64,000 nt of DNA from Parasphingorhabdus cellanae (GCF_017498565.1 NZ_CP071794.1:1912001-1976000), one strand, 5' to 3'. Shown: positions 54,427 to 63,889, numbered from the stretch's first letter. Notes: generated from the sequence alone by a model not told the origin. Made by a program: numbers and translations.

Positions 54427-55743
54427 TCACTCCACCAAATCGTCCGGCAACATTGGCTCGCTGAGCAGCTTCTCCATCGCCTTCCAACGCCAGACCGGCC
54501 CATCACCTTGTCGTTCGACCCAGGCTTTCACCATGTCCTGACCAAGGCCATAGTTGATCACATAGCTGCGATATTGATCGTTGAAGGACAGGGATTGTTC
54601 TGCGCGTTCGCGGCTGACCAGTTGATATTTCTGGATTAGTGCCAGCGCTTCATCCTTTGTGATGGTCTTGTCGAGATAGGCTTGTGCAATCACAAAGCGT
54701 GCGCCCTTCAGCTCGCTCAGCGCCTGTTGTAGCTTGAAGTAATCGGCCGCTGTCGATGGATCGAGCCTCGCGAGCGGATAAAGCACGTCCCGTTCAAACG
54801 CCAAACGCTCTTCGCCTGGAAAAGCGAGATCAATGCCATAATTGGCGGACCCCTCGGCAATGAACGATTGCGGCGAATAGAGCGGGTAGACCGAAAATTC
54901 CTGCCAGCCGCGCTCGTTAGTCAAACGCTGTTCGAGCAACATATTATAGACATGATGGCCGGGATAGCCTTCGTGGCAACCCAGATCGACGGCGCGGCTA
55001 ATCCGGATCGGAAGGTCCGTGTTGATCTGGATCAGGCTCTGATAATTGCCCTGATAATAATTATAGCCGCTCCAGCTTTTGCCAGTGACAAATTCCATTC
55101 TGAAATTCTCGTCCAATGGTAAAGTAATATGTTCCGCCGTCCGCCGCTTACATTCCGCGATCGCCGCATCAAACACTGGTTTCAACCGCTCCGTCGGGAT
55201 CGTGAACTTCTCCTGATAAGCCTCCGCCCGCTCATGCAATGGCCCCTCGCCCGGCACTAATGTCTCGATTGTTGCCAACGCCGCGTCATAACTGTCCAAG
55301 GGTGCAAATTCAGGCGTCACGCCAAACAGCCCCTTTGCTTCCACCGCAAAAGGCAATGTTTCGCCAGAGATCATCATGTGCCGTGTATGCGCCGCCTCAA
55401 GCTGCGCTGACAGGAAGCGTTTGCGCGCCTCGACCAGTGGATCGTCGCTTGTCGGCAACCCGTCCAGCCTTTCCATCAGTTCGACAATGGCATTGCCCAG
55501 ATAGACCAGGCCGCGATCGTCCTTTTTCGCCAGATCCTGCCAGATCTTTGGGCCATAATAGGCGTCGACATAGCCCTCTTCCTGCTCCCCCATGGTCAGG
55601 GTCAACAGCACATAATCATTGGCAATCTGATCCAGTGGCGATAGCGGGGCAAAACTTGCTGCTCCGGGTTCAGGCACATAGTTGTTGGGCGGTGGGCAGC
55701 CGGTCAGGAAGAGTGCCGCTGCAAGAGCAACGAGCGCTCTCAA
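54427..55743 (-). CDS. DUF885-like lipoprotein (putative metallopeptidase)
   Basis: A 438-residue lipoprotein. The start is a TTG at 55743 overlapping the nhaA stop (TTGA) with GAAAGAAG before it, giving MRALVALAAALFLTGCPPPN and a lipidated Cys in LTGC. The soluble part carries LGCHEGYPGHHVYN, the HExxPGHH-type zinc motif of DUF885 proteins, and then FIAEGSANYGIDLAFP with the downstream Glu. A peptidase role in the periplasm is inferred. A longer frame reading into nhaA gives no signal peptide and is rejected. It is coupled to nhaA without an obvious functional link. Confidence 0.82.
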   Translation of the reverse strand: MRALVALAAALFLTGCPPPNNYVPEPGAASFAPLSPLDQIANDYVLLTLTMGEQEEGYVDAYYGPKIWQDLAKKDDRGLVYLGNAIVELMERLDGLPTSDDPLVEARKRFLSAQLEAAHTRHMMISGETLPFAVEAKGLFGVTPEFAPLDSYDAALATIETLVPGEGPLHERAEAYQEKFTIPTERLKPVFDAAIAECKRRTAEHITLPLDENFRMEFVTGKSWSGYNYYQGNYQSLIQINTDLPIRISRAVDLGCHEGYPGHHVYNMLLEQRLTNERGWQEFSVYPLYSPQSFIAEGSANYGIDLAFPGEERLAFERDVLYPLARLDPSTAADYFKLQQALSELKGARFVIAQAYLDKTITKDEALALIQKYQLVSRERAEQSLSFNDQYRSYVINYGLGQDMVKAWVERQGDGPVWRWKAMEKLLSEPMLPDDLVE

Positions 55744-56996
55744 AGCACTTCTTTCAGTTGCTGGGCCTCTTTCTTGTCCAGCGACTTCAGATGCTTTTCC
55801 TGGGGTGCAAAACGCAGGATGCAATAACCTATAATAGCAGACAGGAATGACCCCCCGAGCACGCCGATCTTGGCCTCTTCAATCAACAATGCCTCTCCGG
55901 GAAAGGCGAGAGCACCAATGAACAAGCTCATGGTAAAACCAATGCCGCATAGCATGGATACGCCGTAAACCTGCAGCCAGCTCGCCCCGCCCAAACGTCC
56001 TGCAAAGCCGGTTTTAACGGCCAACCAAACGGCTGCGAAAATGCCAACCTGTTTGCCGAGGAACAGACCCGCGGCAATGCCGATCGGCAGGGGCGCAAAA
56101 ATCTGTTCCATGCCGATCCCTTCCAGGGACACGCCAGCATTGGCAAAGCCGAATACCGGCACGATGAAAAAAGCGCTCCAAGGTGCAATGCCATGCTCCA
56201 ACCGGTGAAGCGGTGAGTCTACTGCATCTGGAGAACCGGGCGTAACCACGATTGGAATGGCCAGCGCAGCGAGCACACCCGCTATTGTGGCATGAACGCC
56301 AGACAGCAGCACAGCAAACCAGAGCAACAAAGCAAAGAACAAATAGGCGATCAAGGATTTCACCCCGGCCTTGTTCATCGTATACATTATGCCCAAGATA
56401 ACGGCCGAAGCGAGCAGCGCCGCACCATTGATTTCGGCGGTATAGACCAAAGCGATAATCGCGACGGCCCCCATGTCATCGACAATCGCAACCGTGACCA
56501 AAAAAAGCTTTAATGAGGTTGGAGCACGCGGCCCAAGCAGGGCCAGCACGCCAATTGCAAAAGCAATATCGGTGGCTGCGGGGATTGCCCAACCATTATA
56601 TAGCGCCGGGAAATCCCTCACAATCGCCAGATAGATCAACGCCGGCACCACCATTCCAGCCGCAGCGGCGAGAACCGGCAAGCGCCGCCGCTCCCATGTA
56701 TTCAAACGCCCATCGACAAATTCACGCTTAATTTCAAGGCCGACGAGCAGAAAGAATATCGCCATCAGACCGTCGTTAATCCACAAATGCGGAGTCATTG
56801 GTCCAAGCTTTTTAGAAAGCACGGGCCCTTTCACTTCATGCAGAAAATGATGGTACATGTCATAAAATGGGCTGTTTGCGACGATCATGGCCAACGCGGC
56901 CGCAATCATGAGCAAAATACCGCCTGCGGCTTCGCTTTTCAGAAAATTTCGCAGCGCAGAATCCGTTCCGGTTCGCGCTTGTTTCTCAGACGACAT
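55740..56996 (-). CDS. nhaA: Na+/H+ antiporter NhaA
   Basis: A 418-residue inner-membrane antiporter with 12 helices. It exchanges sodium for protons to hold internal pH and sodium, which suits a marine organism. Hallmarks: FFLLVGLEIKREFVDG, PAATDIAFAIGVLALLG, and the ion-binding pair in VAIVDDMGAVAIIAL (two adjacent Asp), with FGFANAGVSL later. Full length. The start MSSEKQARTG is preceded by AAGG. It is the upstream gene of a pair with the DUF885-like lipoprotein. Confidence 0.96.
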   Translation of the reverse strand: MSSEKQARTGTDSALRNFLKSEAAGGILLMIAAALAMIVANSPFYDMYHHFLHEVKGPVLSKKLGPMTPHLWINDGLMAIFFLLVGLEIKREFVDGRLNTWERRRLPVLAAAAGMVVPALIYLAIVRDFPALYNGWAIPAATDIAFAIGVLALLGPRAPTSLKLFLVTVAIVDDMGAVAIIALVYTAEINGAALLASAVILGIMYTMNKAGVKSLIAYLFFALLLWFAVLLSGVHATIAGVLAALAIPIVVTPGSPDAVDSPLHRLEHGIAPWSAFFIVPVFGFANAGVSLEGIGMEQIFAPLPIGIAAGLFLGKQVGIFAAVWLAVKTGFAGRLGGASWLQVYGVSMLCGIGFTMSLFIGALAFPGEALLIEEAKIGVLGGSFLSAIIGYCILRFAPQEKHLKSLDKKEAQQLKEVL

Positions 56997-57099
56997 AAAA
57001 GGCCTTTTGTTGATCTATGCTTGGCGGAGACTCATGCGCAGACATGTTTGCAAAATCAAGAGCAAGTGTTGGTTTCTTTGCGGTGAAAATCAAAGCTGT

Positions 57100-58710
57100 T
57101 CATTTGGTGGAAGACCGAAAAGCCTGCGTGGTTAGCTCTTCTAAAGCCGCCATATTGCGACTGCTTGTATCCGATGGCCGGTCGTCCAGCCAATCGGCAA
57201 ACCGCATAATGATATCGCGAGGTATCAGCCTGATGTCAGGGACATGTATGTCTAATATGTCGCGCGGCTCCAACTTCATTAGACCGCTAGCCAAAACGCG
57301 AACCTGAGCATTAATAGCCTCCTGCATCATATCACTGTTGAGCAGCGCCACCAACGCGCGGAGCTGTATGGGATCAAGCGTTGGGGCATACAGGTTATGG
57401 AAACAGGTAAGCGCTTTTACGCCAGCCGCATTGTGAATGAAACGCATCCGGCCGCGACCGAAGGTGCTTGCCCAAATGGGCGCCACCGGCCGCATTTCAG
57501 CTCTATACCAAACAGGCTTGGTCCGGGGCCCATGTTTGAGGGGAATTCCAATCTTTTCGCCTTGCTTGATATAGACGTTTTCCGCTGGGGTGAGGTCACG
57601 AGAAGGATTGAACAGGAAACAAGCCTGCCCCGCATCAGCCAAGCGTGCAAAATCAGTCCGGGAAAACGTGATATCAGCGACCTGTGCTGTCTTGCCCACA
57701 CAGCGGTCCATTCGCGTGATATCCAGTTCATGATCCTCGGCCTGTTCTCGGGACATAAGAAAATAACGATTTGCGCCGGTTGCAATCCCGCGCTTGGTTA
57801 TCACCAAATCTCTAAGCCGTATCCAACGTCCTGAGGGTAGCTTGTCAGCTTGCCGCAGCAACATGTCCCATTTTTTGCGTGATTGCAGCAGGTCGCTTGG
57901 CAGTTCATGGCGGATAATCCCTACATTTAGTTCCAGCGCCGCCAGCGAAGTCGGTTCAGCACCCTGCGGAACATAATAGCTTTGCACCGCATGACGAGGT
58001 TTGCCGGCTTTCTCGATCAGCAATATTGATGCGGTGGACATATTGTCTTCAAATGCATGCCCCGCATGATCGATTGTCACCAAGCCACTGAGTAGCCCGC
58101 GTTGCAGCAGATAGGCTTTGAGGGATTGGCCATAGTTTGCGCCCATCCACTCGGCCGGAATTAATATGGCCGCCCGTCCACCATGCGAAAGCTGCTCGCA
58201 AATTTTGATAACGAAATAAATGTAGAGGTTAGACTGCCGGCTTAATCTTTGCCCTGATCGCCGTTCCATATCATCCGCCACAGCCTCATTCAAATCATGG
58301 TCTCGGTGCATGATATAGGGTGGATTGGCGATAATCGCATCGAAACGAGCATTCCAATCTGTCGCTAGAAAATCGCGTTCCAGTAGATCAATCTGGCAAT
58401 AGGCGGCATCAACCATTCTGGCCTTCGCGATTGCCAGCGGCTTTGGGTCAATATCAAAACCTGTGTAATGCTCACCCACATGCCGCTTTGCACACATGTC
58501 TATGAGCAGCCCGGTGCCTATTGCCGGATCAAGTACGGATTCCGGTGAGACGCCAGCAATCCAGTCGATCATTATATTTGCGTAAGCCGGCGGTGTGAAA
58601 AACTGACCGAGCTTTTTTCGGCTCGACAAATCAACCGACTGCACGAACAATGCCTCAGGCGACAGCGTTATGTCCGCTTGCAGTTGCGAAGGTGGCACCA
58701 ACGAATCCAT
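57100..58710 (-). CDS. N6-adenine DNA methyltransferase, solitary
   Basis: A 536-residue class of adenine methyltransferase. Early motif X-like GQFFTPPAYANIMIDW (35-50), the SAM-binding motif I SVLDPAIGTGLLIDM (around 60-72), DIDPKPLAIAK, then the catalytic NPPY at 129-132. The second half (about 280-536) looks like a target-recognition domain, with RDLVITKRGIATGAN. The plan resembles BsuBI/PstI and Eco57I-type enzymes. No restriction gene is adjacent: nhaA follows and a TetR gene precedes. It may be an orphan regulator or the remnant of a restriction system. Confidence 0.88.
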   Translation of the reverse strand: MDSLVPPSQLQADITLSPEALFVQSVDLSSRKKLGQFFTPPAYANIMIDWIAGVSPESVLDPAIGTGLLIDMCAKRHVGEHYTGFDIDPKPLAIAKARMVDAAYCQIDLLERDFLATDWNARFDAIIANPPYIMHRDHDLNEAVADDMERRSGQRLSRQSNLYIYFVIKICEQLSHGGRAAILIPAEWMGANYGQSLKAYLLQRGLLSGLVTIDHAGHAFEDNMSTASILLIEKAGKPRHAVQSYYVPQGAEPTSLAALELNVGIIRHELPSDLLQSRKKWDMLLRQADKLPSGRWIRLRDLVITKRGIATGANRYFLMSREQAEDHELDITRMDRCVGKTAQVADITFSRTDFARLADAGQACFLFNPSRDLTPAENVYIKQGEKIGIPLKHGPRTKPVWYRAEMRPVAPIWASTFGRGRMRFIHNAAGVKALTCFHNLYAPTLDPIQLRALVALLNSDMMQEAINAQVRVLASGLMKLEPRDILDIHVPDIRLIPRDIIMRFADWLDDRPSDTSSRNMAALEELTTQAFRSSTK

Positions 58711-58852
58711 CTAGCAGGACATAAATTACAAACAGCCATTGTCGAGCCATTTGATGAGCGTGCCGCCATTAATAACAGCGGCACGCCCGAAAAACCCTAA
58801 ACACGAGCCGATAAGGATCTGTACTTTGGTTTACAGATGCCTCTACCAGGCC

Positions 58853-59524
58853 TCACTCCGCAGGAGCGTGGCTTCTTAGGGGCAATCGTTTCAGATAGAT
58901 GTCGGCGATTTCACTGGGGGTGAAAACCGGCGGCTGTTTCAAATTTGATTCCGCCTGACCATCGTCGCCTACACAGGCGTTAATTGCCATCAATAGCGAG
59001 TCAGCCAACGGCGCAGGATCGGTATTTTCGATATCACCTTTCAGCATTAGGCTCTGCAGAAAATGTTCGATCTTCAAACGCAGCGGTTCGTCAATCCGGT
59101 GATCATATTGTTCTTCAATCCATCGGAATGCGCGCCGGTCTCTTGCCCGCGATGCCCGCAGTTCAAAGCTTTCCGGCGACAATAAGATCGCTATGCCAGC
59201 CTTGCAGAAGCGGTGAAGCATTTTTTCCACCGGCTGATCCAGATCAAACTTGATTTCCGCCATCGCCAAATCAATTTTCTCAAAAAGTTCCAGGCGGGAT
59301 GCACAGTAAAGCTCCTCACGATTGGCGAACTGGTTATAAACTGTACGCCGCGATACACCTGCTTCCGCAGCGACCGCTTCCATCGCAAATTCGTTAAAAC
59401 TTTCCGCCCGCAGCTTTCGCCGCGCTGCGTCCAAAATCAACCGACGAGAGGATGCGGGTCGCCATGCGGACCCTTCTGCATTGGCATCATTCTTCGGATT
59501 TCTTGTCTGTACTCGGGTTACCAT
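58853..59524 (-). CDS. TetR family transcriptional regulator
   Basis: A 223-residue regulator. The start at 59524 (MVTRVQTRN) has GGAG six bases upstream; a longer frame is less likely. The TetR helix-turn-helix lies at about 33-75: LILDAARRKLRAE, then FAMEAVAAEAGVSRRTVYNQF. The C-terminal ligand/dimer domain is helical and shows RDRRAFRWIEEQYD. Its target is unknown. TTTACGTAAA, a palindrome 58 bases upstream of the start, could be an autoregulatory operator. Confidence 0.9.
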   Translation of the reverse strand: MVTRVQTRNPKNDANAEGSAWRPASSRRLILDAARRKLRAESFNEFAMEAVAAEAGVSRRTVYNQFANREELYCASRLELFEKIDLAMAEIKFDLDQPVEKMLHRFCKAGIAILLSPESFELRASRARDRRAFRWIEEQYDHRIDEPLRLKIEHFLQSLMLKGDIENTDPAPLADSLLMAINACVGDDGQAESNLKQPPVFTPSEIADIYLKRLPLRSHAPAE

Positions 59525-59581
59525 TTTACGCTCCTGTATCACTATCGGCCGGGGGGTCGGCCTCTAAAGTGCACGAGTGAG

Positions 59582-59591
59582 TTTACGTAAA
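59582..59591. promoter_or_regulatory. Palindrome upstream of the TetR gene
   Basis: TTTACGTAAA is a perfect 10-base palindrome and is followed by AATCATGTAAAA, which repeats one half-site. A TetR dimer could bind here. The half-site TTTAC also occurs in the 60834 palindrome. The 451-base gap between the TetR and response-regulator genes otherwise holds only the small frame at 59704. Confidence 0.4.
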
Positions 59592-59703
59592 ATCATGTAA
59601 AATTTCTCGGGCTATTCTACGAACGAACCCCAAGAACCGACAAAAATGCCCAAGGAGCAATAAACGACATTCGGAACCAAATGAACGACCCGATGCGGCA
59701 GTT

Positions 59704-59874
59704 TCACTTACGGAAAAACAGCTGCATAACGTTGTCATGGGCATAAGCTGCAGAGCCATGAGGGGGAGGCCATCCTTCCTCCACTTCATCCTGCTTGCAG
59801 GTTTGACTATAGTTACGCGCTTCGGCTTCCCGTGTTGCAATAATCGCACCAGGCCCCATCCCAGGCCCCATCAT
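59704..59874 (-). CDS. Possible small protein (56 residues)
   Basis: A minus-strand frame starts MMGPGMGPGAIIATREAEA and ends NVMQLFFRK, behind a good GAGGA site six bases before the ATG. It is soluble and rich in Gly/Pro at its N-terminus. No family is recognised. It precedes the TetR gene by 180 bases on the same strand. The ribosome site and plausible composition favour a gene, but its shortness leaves doubt. Confidence 0.4.
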   Translation of the reverse strand: MMGPGMGPGAIIATREAEARNYSQTCKQDEVEEGWPPPHGSAAYAHDNVMQLFFRK

Positions 59875-59975
59875 TGTGTCCTCGTTCGTCGAAGATATGT
59901 TGTTCAGGACGATGTAATATCGCCTCAACTATCTCTTCGGTTCTCGTGGATTGCACTTTCCCTCAGGTCCAGGCC

Positions 59976-60779
59976 ATGCCCCCTATCACGTTGCTGATCA
60001 GCGATGATGAACCGCTGGCCGTATCGCGTCTGGCCGAACTCGTCCTGCGCATGGATGATGTGACACTGGTAGGTGAAGCGTCAGATGGCCAGGAAACACT
60101 GGAGCTTATTGAAACGCTAAACCCCGACGTCGTCTTGCTCGATATAGAAATGCCTATTCTTGATGGATTTGACGTGATCGAACATCTGTCTGCTTCCCTT
60201 GATGAATCAGCTGGCCCCATGCCTCTGGTCATCTTCATCACGGCCTATCCGCAATTTGCGGTGCGGGCTTTTGAAACAGGTGCATTGGATTTTATACCCA
60301 AGCCCGTGCGCTATACGCGGTTGGTCGAAGCTATTGACCGGGCACGCTCCGCCTATGCCGATCGCGAAGCGCGGCAGCGCCTGGCACTGCTCGGTCAAAC
60401 CCTCGATCAGCTGAGGCAGGAGCGATCCCGGGTGGTAGATGATGATCATTATCTTTGGGTTCCTCGCCACGGCGAAGTTGTGCGGGTGGACTGTGACAGT
60501 ATCGATTGGATCAAAGCCGAAGGCGAATATGTGCGCCTCTATTGCGACCAAACATCTTATCTCTACCGGCAGATGATCGGTGACTTTGTCGCCGGCAACG
60601 ACACTATTGGTTTTTTAAGGGTCCACCGGTCCGCAGCTGTCAATGTCGCGCGAATCGTCGCCATAAAACGCAGCAGCAATGGCGGTCGCGTCTTACGTTT
60701 GAGCACCGGCGATGAAGTCGCTGTCGGCAGAAAATATGCGAAAGATGTTATGGCTATTATATCACCTGATATCGAATGA
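59976..60779 (+). CDS. LytTR family response regulator
   Basis: A 267-residue two-component regulator. The receiver domain spans about 1-125: acidic pocket Asp10/Asp11 (LLISDDEPLA), phosphorylation site Asp56 (VVLLDIEMP), Thr89 (FITAY) and Lys109 (DFIPKPV). A LytTR DNA-binding domain follows (about 155-265) with IDWIKAEGEYVRLY, FLRVHRSAAVNVARI and LSTGDEVAVGRKY. The start at 59976 (MPPITLL) is chosen where the receiver begins. No histidine kinase is adjacent in the window, so its sensor is elsewhere or unknown. The TonB receptor 189 bases downstream may be a target. Confidence 0.92.
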   Translation: MPPITLLISDDEPLAVSRLAELVLRMDDVTLVGEASDGQETLELIETLNPDVVLLDIEMPILDGFDVIEHLSASLDESAGPMPLVIFITAYPQFAVRAFETGALDFIPKPVRYTRLVEAIDRARSAYADREARQRLALLGQTLDQLRQERSRVVDDDHYLWVPRHGEVVRVDCDSIDWIKAEGEYVRLYCDQTSYLYRQMIGDFVAGNDTIGFLRVHRSAAVNVARIVAIKRSSNGGRVLRLSTGDEVAVGRKYAKDVMAIISPDIE

Positions 60780-60833
60780 ATTCTCTTTCATAGTCAATAT
60801 GGTAGGGCCCATAGACTATTGATTTATCGTTTT

Positions 60834-60849
60834 TTTACAACGTTGTAAA
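60834..60849. promoter_or_regulatory. Perfect 16-bp palindrome upstream of the 960-residue receptor
   Basis: TTTACAACGTTGTAAA is a perfect palindrome with central CG, 120 bases before the receptor start and 55 bases after the response-regulator stop. LacI-family operators have this plan (central CG, 8-base arms). An upstream TATGGTAGG segment and a TTTATCGTTTTTTT stretch lie just before it. No LacI gene is in the window. Confidence 0.6.
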
Positions 60850-60968
60850 TCGACCGTTGCGTTGAAACTTCATCGAATGGGGAATGTTCAAAATACTGTC
60901 ATATTTGATTGCCGAACCGCTCTTTCGCCTTATTTGGTTGCCGCTGTAATCAACTAAGGGAGCCAGCA

Positions 60969-63836
60969 ATGCGGCCGAATTTCAGAACCAAAACCTTACG
61001 AAAATGTTTTACATCAGCGGCGATAATGGCTGTGGCCATCTCCGCCACAAGCGCCAAGGCGCAGAATCAGGAAGGTGCAGATAGCGAAGAAGCTTCTGAC
61101 GTTATTGTTGTTACGGGGTCGCGGATTACCAATCCGAATCTCGAGCTATCCAGCCCGGTTTCGGTCGTCGGTCGCGACGAGATTGATTTACAGCCATCGC
61201 TCACAGCAGAGGAATTAATTCGGGAATTACCGGGTGTTGTCGCCGACCTCGGATCTTCTGTGAACAATGGTAGTGAAGGTACAGCAGAAATCAATTTGCG
61301 TGGTCTTGGCGCAAATCGCAACCTCGTATTGTTAGACAACAGAAGGCTTGTCCCGGCCGGCCTGACCGGTGTAACTGACACCAACTTAATACCATTGGCG
61401 TTGATTGAGCGCGTCGATATTGTGACAGGCGGCGGCGGGACTGTATATGGTGCCGATGCCATTTCAGGCGTTGTCAACTTTGTCTTGAAAAAAGATTTCC
61501 AAGGGGCTGAAATTTCAACCAGCTATGGAGTAACAGAAGAATCCGACGGAGCAGTATTTCGGGCCGATCTGACGCTCGGCGGAAACTTTGCCGATGACCG
61601 AGGCAATGCAGTGTTCAGCGTTGGTTACCGCACATCTGACCCTGTGCTGCAAGGCGACCGATCATTCGGTTTCGAGTCTCTAAGTTCTGGCAGTGGAGAA
61701 CCACAAGGATCGGGAACATCGGTCCCAACTGCTATCAACGGACTACAATATGATCCGGATACTGGCTTGCTTTCAGACGATACCGACACGTTCAACTTCA
61801 ATCCATTCAACTACTATCAAACACCTTTCGAGCGTTTCAACGTCTTCGGAGCGGCCAACTATGAAGTGGCCGAAGGTATTGAGGTCTACGGACAGGGCCT
61901 ATATTCCAAGAATACGGTGGAAACGCAGCTTGCACCGTCGGGATTGTTCGGCACGACTTATAATTTGCCACTTAGCAATCCGTTTCTGACCGATGCGCTG
62001 CGCAACCAAATATGTGCGCAAGCAAGCGTGGGTATCAGTCAAGCAGAATGCGACGCTGCCGCAGGTGTCACGGACCCAAGTGACCCGAACTTTCGTGCAC
62101 CAGCAGTTACCATCAACCGTCGATTGGTCGAGCAGGGTCAACGCCAACAGACCTTGGAATTTGATGTCTTCCAACTGGAAGCAGGCGTTCGCGGCGACAT
62201 CACCGACTCGATTGAGTTTGACGTTCATGCAACACACGGTCAATCAACGCGCGTTCGCAGTCAAAATAATAGTGGTTTAAACTCCCGTGTCCAACAAGCC
62301 TTGTTCGCTGTCGATGCCGACACTTGCATAGACGCGTCGAACGGTTGTGTGCCAATCAATCTCTTCGGCTCTGGTCAGGACATTTCTACGGAAGCTGTTG
62401 CTTTCTTTAACCAACCTGTGTCTGCCACCACCAAGACAGAGCTAACGGTTGTTACTGGTTCAATTTCCGGCGATGCGGGCTTCTCCATCCCGTGGGCAAG
62501 TACGCCGGTCAACTTCGCCATCGGTGCAGAATACAGAGATAATGTGGCTTCAATTGTTCCCGACATCGCGTCAGGGACGCTTGACGAGGTTCTCGGCAAT
62601 GGCGAAGCGCTGCTCCCGCAGAGTGGTCAATATGACGTCGTAGAAGTATTTGGCGAGCTCGTTGCACCGTTGGTCGAGGATAAGCCATTTTTCCATAGCC
62701 TGACGCTTGAAATCGGCGGCCGTTATTCGGATTACTCAAATACTGGCGGAAACTTCACCTGGAAAGCAGGCGGCAGTTGGGAACCGGTAGAAGGGTTGAA
62801 ACTGCGCGGCATTTACCAACGCGCGGTCCGCTCGCCCAACATTGAAGAGCTTTTTGCTCCTACGGTTACCGGGCTCGATAACTTTGCAAATGATCCTTGC
62901 GCTGGCACCAATCCTGTGGGGAATGCGGCTCTGACCGCAGTATGTATCGCTCAAGGCGCTCCTGCAGCGAGGATCGGATCCATCCCTGTGCCTTCCGCTG
63001 GCCAGATTAACGCAACTTTCGGCGGAAATGAAAATTTGGATGTCGAAAAAGCGCGAACAATTACGCTCGGTGCAATCATCCAGCCAGCAGTCGTTCCAGG
63101 TTTGACTGTGTCGGTAGACTATTACGATATTCTAGTCACCGACGCTATTACAACTGAAACAGTAGGCGATATTTTCGGGCCATGCTTTGAATCTCTTGAT
63201 CCAAATAGTGCGCAATGCCAGCAAATTGTTCGGAACCCTCTAAATGGCAGCCTGAATGGCGGTGCCGTGGATACGCCAGGAGCAATCCTGAATACGTCTA
63301 ATGCAGGACGTCTGGAAACGTCAGGTCTGGATTTCACGGTTGGCTATCAACGGGATATCGACTTCGCTACCCTTGCCCTACAGGTAAATGGTAACTTCAC
63401 ATTCGAGAATAAGTTTCAGTCACTCCCCACCAGCCTGAACCGTGAGTGTGCCGGCTTCTACAGTGTAAACTGTACTAGCATTCAACCGGAGTTCCAGTTG
63501 AACAGTCGGATTTCACTAAGCCGTGATGAAGGTTCAATTTCACTAGGCTGGCGACATATATCAGGTCAGGATTTTGAACCTGCAGCTGCAGATCTGGCTG
63601 ATATTTTTGACGATTATGAGAGTATTCCGTCCTATAATATTTTTGATGTCGCATTAAAAGCACAGGTAATGGAAACCCTCGATGTCACGTTCGTCGTTGA
63701 CAATCTGTTTGACAAAAAGCCACCAATTGTAGGCAATACCATCGGCTCAACCGCATTCAACAGCGGCAATACCTATCCGTCGACCTATGACGCACTGGGA
63801 CGCCGGTACACTATCGGTGCGAAGCTGACTTTCTAA
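60969..63836 (+). CDS. TonB-dependent receptor (large, CUT/oligosaccharide-or-peptide type)
   Basis: A 955-residue outer-membrane receptor. The start at 60969 (MRPNFRTKTLRK) has AAGGGAG seven bases before it. Signal peptide about 1-31 (TSAKA|Q); TonB box SDVIVVTGSRI. The plug contains INLRGLGANRNLVLLDNRR and VYGADAISGVVNFVLK, a form typical of the large sphingomonad receptors often tied to carbohydrates or peptides, unlike the siderophore-type receptors earlier in the window. The barrel ends RRYTIGAKLTF with a terminal Phe. It is preceded by a 16-bp palindrome and followed by a strong terminator, so it is monocistronic. The substrate is unknown. Confidence 0.92.
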   Translation: MRPNFRTKTLRKCFTSAAIMAVAISATSAKAQNQEGADSEEASDVIVVTGSRITNPNLELSSPVSVVGRDEIDLQPSLTAEELIRELPGVVADLGSSVNNGSEGTAEINLRGLGANRNLVLLDNRRLVPAGLTGVTDTNLIPLALIERVDIVTGGGGTVYGADAISGVVNFVLKKDFQGAEISTSYGVTEESDGAVFRADLTLGGNFADDRGNAVFSVGYRTSDPVLQGDRSFGFESLSSGSGEPQGSGTSVPTAINGLQYDPDTGLLSDDTDTFNFNPFNYYQTPFERFNVFGAANYEVAEGIEVYGQGLYSKNTVETQLAPSGLFGTTYNLPLSNPFLTDALRNQICAQASVGISQAECDAAAGVTDPSDPNFRAPAVTINRRLVEQGQRQQTLEFDVFQLEAGVRGDITDSIEFDVHATHGQSTRVRSQNNSGLNSRVQQALFAVDADTCIDASNGCVPINLFGSGQDISTEAVAFFNQPVSATTKTELTVVTGSISGDAGFSIPWASTPVNFAIGAEYRDNVASIVPDIASGTLDEVLGNGEALLPQSGQYDVVEVFGELVAPLVEDKPFFHSLTLEIGGRYSDYSNTGGNFTWKAGGSWEPVEGLKLRGIYQRAVRSPNIEELFAPTVTGLDNFANDPCAGTNPVGNAALTAVCIAQGAPAARIGSIPVPSAGQINATFGGNENLDVEKARTITLGAIIQPAVVPGLTVSVDYYDILVTDAITTETVGDIFGPCFESLDPNSAQCQQIVRNPLNGSLNGGAVDTPGAILNTSNAGRLETSGLDFTVGYQRDIDFATLALQVNGNFTFENKFQSLPTSLNRECAGFYSVNCTSIQPEFQLNSRISLSRDEGSISLGWRHISGQDFEPAAADLADIFDDYESIPSYNIFDVALKAQVMETLDVTFVVDNLFDKKPPIVGNTIGSTAFNSGNTYPSTYDALGRRYTIGAKLTF

Positions 63837-63858
63837 AAGCACTCACAGATCAAAAAGG

Positions 63859-63889
63859 AAAGGCGGCCGTGAAAATGGCCGCCTTTTTT
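63859..63889 (+). terminator. Rho-independent terminator after the receptor gene
   Basis: AAAGGCGGCC, an eight-base loop, then GGCCGCCTTT followed by further T residues. The 10-bp GC-rich stem with T-run is the strongest terminator in the window, 22 bases after the receptor stop. The A-rich left side lets it also serve the SDR gene arriving from the right. Confidence 0.9.
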
